A stretch of 64,000 bases of DNA from Scolanthus callimorphus (taxonomy: Eukaryota; Cnidaria; Anthozoa; Actiniaria; Edwardsiidae). The notes below the pieces were generated by a model. That model had not been told where the DNA came from and searched no databases. It saw only the letters and a program-made list of their open reading frames with translations. The position numbers and the translations under genes were made by a program. This document shows positions 45,701-58,558 of the stretch, piece after piece (the first letter of the stretch is position 1; each line of letters opens with the position of its first letter). The stretch lies in NCBI GenBank assembly GCA_033964015.1, contig CM066917.1, positions 27,249,951-27,313,950 of the forward strand. The letters are read 5' to 3'.

Positions 45701-48700
45701 TAATGTACCATTACTGCATCTATGTACCCTGTCATTATAACTTATAGCTGTTTTTTTGTTGTTTTTGTTTAGAGAGGATATCATTTAAAACCATTTAAAC
45801 TGCACCTTAAGAGCACTGTCAGCACTCTTTTAACCCTTCTTATGCTGATTATTGGCATCATCCTGGTTGCATTGTTTAAAACAAAGGATCAATCTCAAAT
45901 AAGAACAAATGGTAAGTCCTTTTAGCAGACGGCAGAACACAGCTCAGCAATAGACCACTTTTGATCATCATCATTAGCAGGCCCGTAGCTGGAATCTTTT
46001 GAAAGAGGTTAGTTTTCCTTACGTTTTCAGAGGGGGTTTGTTTTTGCTCGTTTTCCTGGCTTTTAGCATGATTTTTGTAAGATCTTGGTTAGTTTATAAG
46101 GCAAAATGTAGAACATTTTGGATTGAGAGGGTTTGTTCAAACCCTTCGAATTCCCCCTCCTACGGGCCTGATTAGGTAGGTCAAGTTTCCTCAGGAATGA
46201 CTGGGGACAGCTTGCCATGATGGTCTGTAGAGCATCAGTGTTCTTATATCCTTGCCTGACTGCATGTCAGTATCCCTCCTGAGATGAGAAGAAGACCAGA
46301 AACATAGTGAGTTGAAACGTGTAACAGCGTACCAAGCGTGACCACATTCAAATGGTAGGTACAAATCTTGACCATATTTGGGAAACAATAGAAAGCGTGA
46401 AAGCCAATCAAAAGCAAATAAATTATGGATGCTGTGTTTGCAAATCCATGTATTTGGCAGGGGTAAGTGAAAAACGTGGTAAATACGAGTCCAGACAACA
46501 CCAAACCTCACTCAATTTGTTTTATACCACGACAAAATTAAAGATTCTGCTAAAACAAGTATGTTCTGTTGCTAATCGCACACGCATTCGAGCAGTTTTC
46601 CGTTGGTTTAAGGACATTTAGGACACTTCTGATTGGCTCTCGTGATTTCAATTGTTGAAACTGGCCTCCAAATAATATGGTCAAGATTTGTACCTTGTCA
46701 TGTTTGAATGTGGTCACGCTTGTTATTGAAGAGAGGTTTGACTGTTACACATTTCAACTCACTTATATGTTTCTGAGAAGGCTCAACCATGATTGGGTCG
46801 CAGAGCTGGAAATATATATTTTTTCACTTGACCTGACAATATCCAATCAAACTCCTAATGTGCTCAGACATATTATTTGCTGGTCGGACATATCAGAAAA
46901 TTGGTTGGACATAAACTTTATTGTGGTTTTATGAAAATTCTTGTTGATATTGAATTTCATATTTTATTTTACACCATCTCTTGTTGTCTTGAGTATTTTG
47001 AAAAAAATATCTGCTAGTATTAGGAGATAAATCGAGAGTTCACATCATTTCTCTGATATTATATTCACAATATTCTCAGTTGTCACGACTGCAAACTTAA
47101 ACAGAGAAAAAAAATACTTGATTGACCAGACATTATGACTGACCAAATCACAGTTTTGGTCAGACATCTGCTAATTTTGATCGGACATTGGTAGTAATTT
47201 CAAGCTCTGAGTTCCCACAGCATGAGGCTTTAGCTTAGGGGAAATCCCATTGGCATTGATAAATGAATAATATCTCATGTTTTATTCCTCTTAGCACCAG
47301 AATCCCTTGAGCAGATTTTGCATGCAATGTGGTGAGGTCACACAGTGTGACAGTGTGGACATTCAGCCAATCACATCACATGAAATGACTGATCAACCAA
47401 TCACAATGCTTAAACTATACAATTGCATGACACAATACCTTATTGTGTGGTTCCAGAAATTATCCATACCCCCCCTACGGAAGGGGGTCATGATCATTTC
47501 CATACAAATACTGTATTTTTCCTTGGAAATTCCAGAGGGGTGGGGGGTCACTTTTCAACACCCTTCCGTGGAGGGGGTATGGATATTTTCTGGAACCACA
47601 CATTGGCAGGGGCATGACACAGCAGACTGCACCATACGTATCTTTTTCACAGTCATATAAAGTCTGCTCTGTTTGGATCCCTGCCAGTGCACATGGGGTT
47701 TACTGTATGGATAACATGGTTTTTCATTTCATTTTAGGGTTTATAGCATTTAGTCATATCATAAGAGCTGCAGGACTTTTTGGGTTTGCAGGTGGGTGAG
47801 CTATCGAGCTCCTGTAGTATGCAAGACATGATCTGAGTAGTTATCTAGAATCCAAAACGTGAAGACATAAAGGATGATCATCATTATTATTAAATTGCAC
47901 TGCCAGTGGTGGATACAGGGGTGGTACAGGGGGTGACTAGTTACCCCCCTTTTTAACTTTTTCTCACATATCCTTTGTAATGGTCACCCCCCTTTTTTTC
48001 TTGCATGTGCAGTAAAACCTTTGTAATAGTCACCCCCTTTTAAAATTCCTGGATCCTCCACTGCACTGCATGATCATAACATGCCAATTTTAATGTTGAT
48101 AAAAAGAATACAACTTTATGACAATAATTTCTTACTTCTTTCTCCAGGGGGCGTGACAAACTGGATTGGTATACAAGTTATCTTTAACAAAGTTCCTGAA
48201 TTATTTTGCAGGTATGAGGAAAAAATAAAACATTCAATGTGATGTGTGATTTAAAATCCATAACCAAGCCTTGGCATAAAGATTGATTGTAACAGCCTAT
48301 TTGTGTTATTGTTTACTAGGGGCTATTTATCAAAGAAGTTTACAGTTTCAAGGGAAATGGTTGCAAATTTCTTGTTAAAGACATTCTTCAGTCCACTGCA
48401 AGTACGACAGCATGTCAGAGATAAAGTTAATGTATATATGGATCCTGATAATTTTGGTGAGTTGTATTTTCCGCTGTGTAACACTAACAACAATTTGCCA
48501 TTGAGTGTTTTGACAACTACATTCACACCCTAACTAAAGACACAGCAGAGTCAGTTAGTTTTTCTCTTGTTAGATATGAAAGACTGTACATGTAGCAGGA
48601 GCCCCCTTTCTATTGCTGAAGGACATGCCTCTTAGTTATGTTTTCTGTCTTAGCTAAGGCCTGTTTGTCACACGAATCGTGGCGATTTTTCTCGCACATG

Positions 48701-51688
48701 TGCATCAACTCAAAATCACTCATGTAAACTAAGTGCAACTCGGCATGACCGACCACAATTTTTGTCACATGATGCCGCAGAGATTTCAAACATGTCCAAA
48801 ACTCTTTGCAACTTGATGGGATTTGAAGAAATGAGAGCACAAAAATCGCACCAGATTTGCATCTCGTTTAAACTAAAGAGTTGGAATTACAACTTGTGAG
48901 AGAAAAATCACCACAACAAATGCAACAAAAATCACAAGTGTGAACCAGCCTTTATGAAACGTTTTTCGTCCACAGATAAGGAGTTGCAAGACGTATTGAA
49001 TTCTAATGTTGTATCTCTGCTGATTGAACAGAAGTTAGATTCTCTCATGTCCACCCCACAGGGTTAGTGATGGTACTGTTACAGTTTAATACTGGTACAG
49101 AATGCCTGGGAATTTCACCAGGCTTTCTGCAGTGAGCTGGTGAGTCCTCATGTATTCAGCAGTTTTCCTACTCACAGCGAGGAACACCTGGGTGAGGCTC
49201 ACGATCCACATTTTAGCAAACTATGCATTGAAGAAGGTCTACAGTAAGCTGATTGTTTCCAGAAACTGGCCACATTTAAAAACAATTAGTGTTAAATTTT
49301 GCCCATTAATTTTAGTGCTCCTTCAGTTGCCTGCTTAAGATTTTATTTAATGGAGAAAACAGATGCCAGATAACTTGATCTCGTGAGATAACATATTCTA
49401 GTGCAAGACACAGTCTCATAATATTGGAAACTGTTCAGTTTTTACTTTGGAACTGCACCATTGTCATACCAAGAGCTCCACAGCTCCACACCATGAGGGG
49501 AGGCTCTGGTGAAAGTCACCAATGCATGCACAAGATTTGCTACAGAGCTGCTGAGGGAAGGAACTTGCTGCGCATATGCCCCAATGTTCAAAATAAGCCA
49601 ATCAACAAACGCCCTCAAATGGCTGTCACCAGAGCCTCCCCCATGAGGCGACAAGCCAGGGAGCTCTGTGGTGGCTCCTGATACCACCCTGTGTAGAATA
49701 GCGAATCCTGCGCGCTCAAAAAATCAAATATCCGGAAAAACCCACTAGAGAGCTGGCTATGTGTAGTACAAATTAAAGTAGTCTGGATATACTAGATATT
49801 GTGATTTGCTTCACTGTAATTAGTTATCTCTATTATTTGGTTTCTGATTTGGGGTAAAATTCTTGTTTTAAGGACTCACTCTCAGAAACCTTGGTTTGTC
49901 CAGAGCCAAACTAAGAACAGTGGTCAAGAGGTATGTCCTGGACATGAAGAGTTTTGCCAGTCCACTGGTAAGTGAAGCTAAAATATGAGCTAGAAATGCC
50001 CAGGGTCCACTGCTCTGTTGAACTATGGACTTAATAATCAATGTCCTTTTGTATACCCCAGAAAGGGATTGTGTGAATTCAGCTCTCCCTGGTAGGGAAA
50101 CTCTTGCATGCAAAGGGGCACACTGTTTTTTTACCCTACCTTGGAGAGTGCCCCTATTAAATATAACTTATGTCCTGTGAAATGGCGGGAGCTTTAACCC
50201 AGGGGGCACCCTTCTCCATGGTGAACAGGACCTAATGCAAGTTTAACTATAAGAATGCACAAACGTTTTTTTAACTTGCAACATTGTCCTCCTTTCCAGC
50301 TTTTATCATCTTTCCAATCCATGGAACTGATAGACCCAGACAGAATAAGAGAACAGGTAAATTTACTGTACAGTAGTCATAAACTGTTGTGTGAACTGTG
50401 TTTTTCATGTTTTGTCTGTGTCCATCTGTCCATCCATCCGTCTGTCCATCCATCCGTCTGTCTGTCTCTCTGTTTATCAGTCTGTCCATCAGTCTGCCTT
50501 AGTTTTTCTGATGTCTGTCATCTGTGTGTTTGTCTGTCTATCAGTCTGTCTGTCTGTCTGTCTGTCTGCATTGTGACCACAACAGCAGAACACTTGTACT
50601 TAGATTACGTTCTAATAGGCATAAAGGGTTTGTGTTTTTTTCAATCACTATTTTCACATTGTTTCATTCTCATAAAGACTGAATAGATCAAAGCTAATAA
50701 TATTGTAAATTTAACTACTTTTTATTATGCCCTGAGAGCCTCATGCAATGTGGACGATCCATATAAAAATGATGGTAAACTTATGACAACCCTACTGAAT
50801 ACTGGGAATCTACTTCTCCCATCCCCCCCTCCCCCACACCCCCCACTGCCAGCTTTTCCTCTTTTTGTTTTATATTTTAATGTAGCTATTTCACTCGTTT
50901 TTATAGATTGTTGATCTGATAGCAACCAGAACACAGCAGATGACTGCAGAACAAGTTAAACAGGTATGTGTGGTAATAAAATTTGGCATTCCCATGACTA
51001 TTCTTTCTTTTTTTCTGCAATGCACCAAAGGATATATGAATATGGAAGCAACCCAAACAAAGAAAGATTATTCAAATTAATGCCACGTGATCTGAAACGG
51101 GACAACATTATGCCCAAGTGTTTACATCTTGTTGTCACCCAATTCAGATCATGTGATGATTCCTTGGGTGGTTTGAATTGTGAGATTCAAACACAACTAA
51201 CACAATAATGCACCCAAAGGGATCATTACATGTAAACACTGTTGGCTGATTTTGTCTCCAAAAATATTTCAGAAGTAAAGAAAGCATGTACAATATTGTA
51301 GCCGGACACATGTTTCCTTCATGTTTCCCTGTTTAGCTGCATGAGAAACATTCTTGTACACGACAAATTTTGTAGCCGGGATACAAAGAAATATTTCTTT
51401 GCAAGACAAGAAACATTTTATGTGTCTGAGACACGCATGTGTGATGTTTCCTAGTTTAGCCACTCTGGGAAACATGCAGGGCACAAATGTTGCGCGCTAC
51501 ATGTGTCCTAGTTTAGCCGTAGCTTTACTCTCTCTAATGCCCTGGCTGTGTCCTGTTTCTTGCAGTTTGTGGACGAAGCCTTGTACAAGCATGCACTTTG
51601 GTTAGTGTTATGGGGGAATGTGTTTGGGGCTCTCGTTGGCTGTATAATCGAGATTGCTAGTATTTACACCAGGAATCTGCCGTGGTGA
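42751..51688 (+). CDS. DUF445-domain membrane protein, 10 exons
   Basis: Exons: 42751-43011, 45773-45911, 47738-47791, 48148-48211, 48320-48456, 48976-49062, 49873-49967, 50300-50356, 50907-50963, 51566-51688; 357 residues, phases consistent. A Ser/Gly-rich cytosolic-type N-terminus (1-87) precedes a first membrane helix (LLTLLMLIIGIILVALF, about 107-123). The DUF445 hallmark FAGGVTNWIGIQVIFNKVP follows, then amphipathic helices, and a C-terminal helix (WLVLWGNVFGALVGCII) just before the end. Known: DUF445 (YjiN/YheB-like) is mainly bacterial and its function is unclear. The ATG follows a 15-bp minisatellite. The TGA stop overlaps a good donor-like TGGTGAGT, so continuation into another exon is possible, but bacterial members also end just after this helix. 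Confidence 0.83.
43503..44395. repeat. 55-bp minisatellite, arm 1 of a giant inverted array
   Basis: About 16 copies of a ~55-bp unit containing AACAAGCACACACGCCGCCA and ACATACTAGTGAGTAGTGAG. Variation is limited to GCC/GCT, AAC/AGC and GAGTAG copy number. Lies in DUF445 intron 1. Confidence 0.92.
44396..44855. repeat. Same minisatellite in opposite orientation, arm 2
   Basis: About 8 units of the reverse complement (GGCGGCGTGTGTGCTTGTTA, then TCACTACTCACTAGTATGTT). The switch at 44396 is abrupt, with no spacer. Arm 2 could fold entirely onto arm 1. Confidence 0.92.
44856..45772 (+). other. Rest of DUF445 intron 1, no feature seen
   Basis: Unique-looking AT-rich sequence up to the acceptor of exon 2. 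Short open frames show no family signature. Confidence 0.4.
46801..47209. mobile_element. MITE with CAGAGCTGGAAAT TIRs
   Basis: Ends CAGAGCTGGAAATATA and TAATTTCAAGCTCTG. The interior has several TCGGACAT/TGGACAT words, as in the fragment at about 21445-21582. Lies in DUF445 intron 2. Confidence 0.65.
47444..47602. mobile_element. Short TIR element, TGTGTGGTTCCAGAA ends
   Basis: TGTGTGGTTCCAGAAATTAT and ATATTTTCTGGAACCACACA are inverted ends, with CCCTACGGAAGGG/CCCTTCCGTGGAGGG inside. Lies in DUF445 intron 2. Confidence 0.75.
47904..48063. mobile_element. MITE, CAGTGGYGGAT family, CACTGC target duplication
   Basis: Ends CAGTGGTGGATACAGG and CCTGGATCCTCCACTG. CACTGC occurs directly on both sides. 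Lies in DUF445 intron 3. Confidence 0.75.
48656..48953. mobile_element. MITE copy 2, GCAATTTTTGTCGCG family
   Basis: Colinear with 24186-24418 (CTTTGCAACTTG, AAAGAGTTGGAATT, ATGCAACAAAAATC). Many CG of copy 1 are TG or CA here, which suggests decay by deamination of methylated CpG. Lies in DUF445 intron 5. Confidence 0.7.
49460..49690. mobile_element. MITE copy 2, CCCAGAGCTCC family
   Basis: GGGGAGGCTCTGGTGA and TCACCAGAGCCTCCCC inner arms, as in 18276-18505. Outer ends AAGAGCTCCACAGC and AGGGAGCTCTGTGG. Lies in DUF445 intron 6. Confidence 0.7.
50408..50575. repeat. CTGT / CCATCTGT microsatellite
   Basis: Imperfect (CTGT)n with CCATC interruptions in DUF445 intron 8, which explains the Ser/Val/Cys-rich open frames there. 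Confidence 0.85.
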
Positions 51689-54600
51689 GTCCTACCACAG
51701 ATTACAAATACAAAAAAAAAAATATAATAGAGCAAATTTCAGGTACTGCAGTAAGACCAATTACACATAACCAATCATTGGTGAGGGATACTTGAGGGAT
51801 GGGAAATATGGTTTGTTTTATTCTGTTGGCTGAACTTTTGCTATACAAATACTTTAGATTGGATTACCATAGAATATTCGAAGTGACACATTTAAGTTGC
51901 TGTATATATTGCGAGTTGTATGCAAAGAAAACGGCAAGATTGTGAAAGATGATTGACGCCACAGGAATAAAAAAAATGTGAAAACAAAGTTTGCGATAAT
52001 CCGCGGTAGAGCTGTGGCAGGAAAACAAAGCGAAGTACATTCGGAATATTTCGAATTAAAAACTTCGAACCCTTGATATTTTGCAAAAAAACACTGGCAA
52101 TCGTTTCTAGTTGAGCATTAGAAATAGAACTAGTGCCAAGTTAAACTCTATGTAAAAGCTTCGCTTGTTGCTACAACATTACACCTATAAAAACATAGTT
52201 AACCAGACAAGTATTGTTTTTTTTATCACTGTGTGGGTGGGTTCTTTAAATGTGTTAATTAATTAAATTAATAAATTACAGACAGTACAATAACAATTTC
52301 GGACGGTTAAAATTTCAAAAGCTAGTTTCGTTCGAAATTAAACTCGTGCAATAGTTTTTTGCAAGTAAAGTTCATGAAATACGCTACATGACATATTCTG
52401 GCGGGAAAACAAAACGAAACACCTACAAAAGCTCACGTGACTTGTATGCACACTTTAAGTGCACACGCATGGCTTTACAAAAGTCGCGCACACAGTTTAA
52501 ACAAGACAGAGATTCTTTTGGCACTTATAGTAGCGGATTCAGGGGATGTGCGTTGGCTGCAAACGCAAACGCACCCTCCTCCCCCAATACAAAAATGGCC
52601 TTTATTGACAAATCTGGCTCTTCTAAGCAGAAACGCATCATAATTCGATCCCACTCATGTTTAAAAGGGAGCAATGGAGAGGACGTTAACTGACGTTTTT
52701 AATCCACTAGCTGGCCATCTTGATGAGACACATTTCCAGAGAGTTGTAAAATCAACAGACGAAAGTAAATTCAGAAACGTACAAATACCGGCGGAAACTA
52801 CAAACGAATTTTCAAAAGTGACCGTTGGCGCAATTGACATTATATTATTGCTCTTTCATTTAACCACTTGTTTTGCACAAGTTTATTATTTATTTAAGTA
52901 TTTTTAGCACTAGCGTGAGATTAAGACAAAAAACTACAGACTTTATTTACCTTAAGGTCATTTCATAAAGGTTCAACTTTAAGAAAAATGATTTTAACGC
53001 CCAGTATCGAAATTTTGGCGCCATTCAAATTCCAGGTGTCAACACATTATCAGGAAATTGTGAATTAGCAAATATATAACACATAATTTACCAAGGCACC
53101 GCTACAGACCATAATACGAGACAACAGCTAAAACTCGTAGTGCACTTTTCTTGGGCTTGGTTCCAAAAGATTGGATAAAGATGCGAACAGTTGTGTATAG
53201 AAACAATGTTGTTTTACCATAGCAATATGCTGTCTCAGTTTATGGTTTTTTCTATTGTTCCAAATTGGCTTGTCCACAATAAAAAGGAATGGAATAAAGG
53301 ATCGTTTAATATTTCATAGGCGTGAAAAGACACACCTTTGGTTTTAATATAAAATTAATATCCTTTTGGCAGCTGAGATTAGTAATGATAGGGATCTTAA
53401 AAACTCAAAATCTAATAAAAAGTGAACTTTTTGCAATCCTTCTGTCTGTTCAGACGGCGACTAAACTCGAGTTAAGTCTCTATTTATTTTACCACTCTTT
53501 GTAACTACCGCACTTTAATGTAGGTTTTCAATAAGATAGTCATGAAGACTTGTCACGGCCGTGGTTGGTTTAAATAAACTTTTATTAATTTTTTCTCAGC
53601 GTTTGTCCGCGCATGGCTCTACAGATTGGTGTGCGTTCCTCATTATTTAAAATTTTATTTCTTTTCCGTTTAATCTTTTACCTATTTCCGTCTAAATGGT
53701 AAAAGTTGTCTTTAGAACGTCAACTTCTGCAATGAAACCTTTCCCAATGCAATTCATATAACTTTTTTATTCCAGATAGAGAACTTCGAAGTAATTTCTT
53801 GGTTCCAAAAATTACTAGATAAAATAGACGCGGTAAAGGAAAATAATGTCCACTAGAATGAGTTTACACATGTTTTTGAGTAGCAAATGCTCTTTTGTTA
53901 GTTAATATCCGCGACTAGTTAGTGTTTGCGGATATTTATTCAAGTGGGAATGGTGTTTGTTCTTCAGAGGAGGTTTGAAAAACTTTGAAGATGCCGATCC
54001 TACTTTCCTCCGTGAAGTTACAACAAACGGAACCTCGAATACTTAGCTCTTTTGCTTCATTTTGTGAAGCAAAGTGAGGGGAAATGAAGAGAAAATTGGA
54101 GAAAGTGCTGTATTGTCAAATTTGCAACAGCAGCAATTTGTGACGGTGTATAATTCCATTACCCTGCCAACAATGACCGAAATAGTTTGCAATACTAATA
54201 TATCCGCTGCTAGTTAAGACTCTGGATACATGAATTTTCTCAGACGAAATGTCCACAAGGCCTTTATAAAATCTGTTGTTCATAGGTGTCGGGCACATAA
54301 AAAGATGTTATAGGTTTTCTCATTGACAACTTAATTATTTGTCGGAGCTTTTTCGATAATACTACATGTCAGAAGTTGTCAGCTTTAACACAGAAGAGAT
54401 TGTCTCATTTCGGTTATGTAGCTGTCCAGGGAAATGATTTTTCTAAAAATCCATTTTCTTAATATCTGTTTAATTATTTTTCCCCTGGTACGTTTGTGAG
54501 ACTGTTTATTCAGGCGGCTTGATTGCATTTTATTCGAAGACATCGCATCCTTTGTGACTGCAAAATGTTTTCCAACTCCTGATTGTCAAAAAAGGATTAA

Positions 54601-55405
54601 TAACAAATAAATTTGGCTTAAGGTTTTGATTGCTTTATTGCAGAATGTTTTCTGTTTTTGTGTTGCGTGGCTTATGGCTCTAAATAATCCAAAAAATCAA
54701 CACAGAGGTGTCTGGGGAGAAATTGTTCACGCGAGGTGTTTTCTTGTTTGCGCGCGTTATTTTCGCGCGCTTTTTGTGCGCGCGCGCGTCCTCCGGGCCA
54801 AACAAGGAATGAAAACGTATAATACCACAGGCATCAAAATTGCATTCACCATTACACCTGTCCAGTCTCCAGCTTTTCAAGGGAGATTTTTTACTTAATC
54901 TCCCGGATAAGGTCGTCCAATATGAAGATTTTTGACAATATTCTATCATTATTCAATCTTCGTCCTCGGCACGGATTCGGGGATAGTCCAGAAAAATGTG
55001 CGAAACAATCTTCAGCATTTTTTCCTCTCGGGTTTCAACAAAAAGCTTGCGAACAACAGTTCTCGGGATTTTAGATGTTTGGGATCGGCAGGTGCGCCAT
55101 TTTCTCTAGGATTTTCTTGCTAGCGATAGATGTTCATTTCTAGTTGTAAAACATTGACAGCCTCCTCTGCTCCAAGCTTTCTTTCCTTTATCAGCGACTA
55201 AAGATTATTATACTTTGCTTACAGTTAAAGTGGCTATTTCACGAATGTTTCAACAAAATGTTATAAAATATAAGACAAGTGGTCTGCATAAACAACTCAG
55301 AATCCTATATTATCAGAAACATATAAAGAAGTCCCTTATATGTTTCTGCAAGAGCATATTAACACGCTCTTGATTTCTGATATTATTCAACTTGGCAATT
55401 CGCAA
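51689..55405. other. Gene-poor region after DUF445
   Basis: 3.7 kb of AT-rich sequence. Open frames such as 52388-52693 and 54626-54898 show no domain signature or splice continuity. No RNA gene was recognised. Confidence 0.4.
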
Positions 55406-55981
55406 TCCAATGGGCCATTCTATTTTTTATTCACACCCCACCTATTGAGGGAGCCCTTCAGATACCCCCTTGGATGACAATATTGTGCATCCCCTTTGGA
55501 TGAGTACCTGCATAAGCCCCCTTGGATATGGCCCACAATAAGCTCACCCTATTGAGGAAATTGCTGTTGACCCCCCTTGGATTCTCTCTTCTTCATCTCT
55601 GCCTCTATTGAGGGAATCAATGATAGACCCCCTTGGACAACTGAATGGTAGCTACCACTACTGAAGGGAATTGTCAATGTCCCCCTTGGATTTCAATGTT
55701 TGTGTACTGCCCCTATTGAGGGAATTGCCTTTGTACCCCTTGGAACTTGTTTGTTCGAAACTTGCTCTAGAATGTGGGAAAAAGGCCCATGGATATTTTG
55801 TGCCTTCTAATTGCCTTCCCCATTTGGGCCCTTGGATGTTTTCAGCATTTTCTGATTGAGCCCACTGGAATTTTCCGATGAGTCCCCTAGGATATTTTCC
55901 CTACTGACCCCCTCCCTTTCCCATGGATTTCCAGGTCCCTCAATGGGGGGTGTGTGCATATAAAATGGAATGGCCCAATGG
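55406..55981. mobile_element. 576-bp TIR element with degenerate internal repeats
   Basis: Ends CCAATGGGCCATTCTATTTT and AAAATGGAATGGCCCAATGG, then CACCCCACCTATTGAGGGA/TCCCTCAATGGGGGGTG. The interior is about 10 degenerate units of the type CCCCTTGGAT...CTATTGAGGGAAT. Confidence 0.75.
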
Positions 55982-55986
55982 ACGAC

Positions 55987-56124
55987 GATTCCAGCTATAT
56001 TTTATGCGCGCGCTCTTGGAATGTAACAGAACTACCAGGATGCAACGCGCGCATACAAGGCACTTGGTTCACGAAATATAACAACTACCGGCATGCAGCG
56101 CGTGCATTCATTATAGCTGGAATC
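55987..56124. mobile_element. Short hairpin element
   Basis: GATTCCAGCTATATTTTATG and CATTATAGCTGGAATC arms with GCGCGCGC/GCGCGTGC inside. It lies 5 bp from the preceding element, so the two may be one nested insertion. Confidence 0.6.
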
Positions 56125-56425
56125 GACCATTCCATCCGCATGATAGCACACGAAAATACGCCGAATTTTTACTTAATTGAATGTTTATTTAACAAACCTA
56201 GTGTTCTGATTTTTTTCTTTGTATTTTGAGTATCATCCGGGACTTAAGGATATCGAATGCTTTTCATGGCGTAGGCTTGAGCGGTCACGAGACCGGCAAC
56301 CTTTATTGAAATAGTTGCAACTCTATAATAGGATTTGGCAGGTGGGCGGGCTTATACGCGGGAGGACTTATACTTGAGAGGTTTAGCTGATGATCTGGAT
56401 TTAACGAGGCAGGACAGGGACAAGG

Positions 56426-56963
56426 ACAGGGTTCCCATGGGTCCTTAAAAACCAGGAAAGTCCTTTTCCAGGCCTGGAAAGTGACGGAATTTTTACAATA
56501 AACAATCAAAGTCGTTAAAAGTCATGGAAATATTTTCCTGAAGAAAGATATGCATGTTGAGTGTGTAATAAATAATCCTCTTTATTACAACTTCACTTCA
56601 TATACATAAAATTACAAAAATACAACTAATAATATTAAAATACAGGAGTTGACATAGCGCAGGGGTGCAACCAACAGTTACTAGGCCTCTATTACAGTCA
56701 TTAGTTAGTGTCTGGTTTTAAACATGGTAAAATATAAATAAAATAAAAAATAAAAATAAATAAATATAAAATATAAATAAGGGGAACCTGAATAAAAGCT
56801 ATCAACATGCTATTGAAACAAAGGATACCCATGTTGTTCTTAGAATGCGTGAAAACCCGCAAATTTCATTATGATTGAAAGGTCATTAAATTTTTTCAAT
56901 CATCCTTCAAAAGGCCCTTGAAAGTCCTGGAATTTTTGAAAATTGAAAATGTTGGAACCCCGA
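56426..56963. mobile_element. ACAGGGTTCCCATGGGTCC element, copy 1
   Basis: Colinear at both ends with 59810-60119 (TTTTCCAGGCCTGGAAAGT; CCTTGAAAGTCCTGGAAT; GTTGGAACCCC). The middle has a ~200-bp AT-rich expansion (AAATAAAATA). Confidence 0.65.
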
Positions 56964-58079
56964 CTGAATTGGATTAGATAGGCGACTTAAAATTGTTCTG
57001 TGTGGATTTGCACATAAGCCCTCAAGCTAATTCGAGCTTACTCGTGAACTTGGTCACCTTGGGAAACCTGAGTGATGTAGCATTAAGATTCTAACAGGCA
57101 TAAACTCGTCGCTCCTTTTTCACCAGCATACACAACAAAACTAAAAAAGCCGTATCTCAGTCCGCGATTTCAGAGGCGGATTTAGGGGGAGGGGGAGGGG
57201 GAGGAGGCTGCGGCTCCCCCTTTTCAGGAGATTAGAACTAGCTGTTGAACATTTTTCTCTTTTCCAAGTCTAAACTCAATCAAAAATGGACAAATGGGAA
57301 AACATTTCATGCGTGTCACGAGCTATCCCCGAGGCAACAAATCCCTGTGGACAATTTTGCATTTTCAGTAGACATCAAAAAGCCCCGACCATTTCCACAA
57401 AGTAGATGTCTATAAACTCTTTCCTTGTGGTAATATTTTATTCGAGTTCGCGTTTTGTGCCATCGTGTATCGCTTTTTTTCACCTGAAATTCTTAATTTT
57501 CTTCCGTGAGCATTTTTTAAATGTCTGTAGCCAATTTTCAGAGCGATTTTACTAGATCATTTACGCCTAATATAAATGATATTTTTATGGACCTTTTATA
57601 AATGCCAAGGTAAACTGGTACAACCCCAAAATACAAAGAACCCCCTGTGCGCGTTTCCGACGTCTCTGTTGGATTTTAACGCCTCTTTTTCGGGGGTCGA
57701 ATTTGTGGAGGACATGAGGTGACTGAGGTGAGCACGGTGTACGTAGGATAATTGTCACAACATTACTAATCCTGCGACTAGACAGATCCTACAAGAGGAT
57801 TACTCTAAGCTGTAACAATATTTTCACTCATGGCAGAGAGTTTGTCATTGTTATTTTTAGAATGAGCTGAGGAAATAGTTTTTTGTTTAGAATGATGTGA
57901 AGTAGCTACCGGTACCAGACAGTTTAGCGATTTAAGAAAAACAGAAACAAAATCGCTGAAGATAGGAACTTCCAACTGTTTTTAAACTTATGTGCATAGA
58001 AAACCGCGCCAGCTAATCTATCGCATTACCGGAGTCGTTCCTCTCTTATCCCGAATTCCCGGAGCGGACTATACATATA
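56964..58079. other. No gene recognised
   Basis: Holds a truncated GCGGATTTAGGGGGA-type element fragment at about 57173-57235. Otherwise no supported feature. Confidence 0.4.
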
Positions 58080-58347
58080 CCGTATTTACTCGAATTTTCA
58101 ACTGCGTTTTATTCTTCTGTGCCTGCAATGCGGCTTGGGTGCTTATTGTCCTTTAAAACTGTACAAAACAAAGCTAAAATTGACCGCAGTCACTGCCGAA
58201 TAGCTTCATTTTCGATCGCAGTGTTCAAAAATGGGATACGGAGGGTTTTCAGGGGTGGTTATTAACAATTGGTCAACAATTATCAACAATTTCTTGGGTC
58301 GAGGTGCGGCGCTTGTTCGAGGGGGGCGCTTATTCGAGTAAATACGG
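58080..58347. mobile_element. MITE with CCGTATTTACTCGAAT ends
   Basis: CCGTATTTACTCGAAT and TTCGAGTAAATACGG are the terminal inverted repeats, flanked by ATATA-like sequence. 268 bp, non-coding. Confidence 0.75.
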
Positions 58348-58558
58348 AATATATATATACCTGTACCTTACATGCATCCAAGGGCGGCTTTTGCGCGCCA
58401 GACGCGTATTAAGATATTAAATCTCTTCTGTGATATTCAAGTGGATATTAAAGCTGTCCCGTTGTTTACTCAGTGTTGCTTGTAACATTGACATTAGTTG
58501 AATAACCAATCAGCGCCTTGGTATTGATACATTTTTTATGAGCCTCCTACTTGTGAGC

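Noticed and set aside
51683..51690. Splice donor TG|GTGAGT instead of the TGA stop in the last DUF445 exon
   Set aside because: The protein already ends right after the expected C-terminal helix, and no convincing following exon was found. Kept as a caution in the gene entry.
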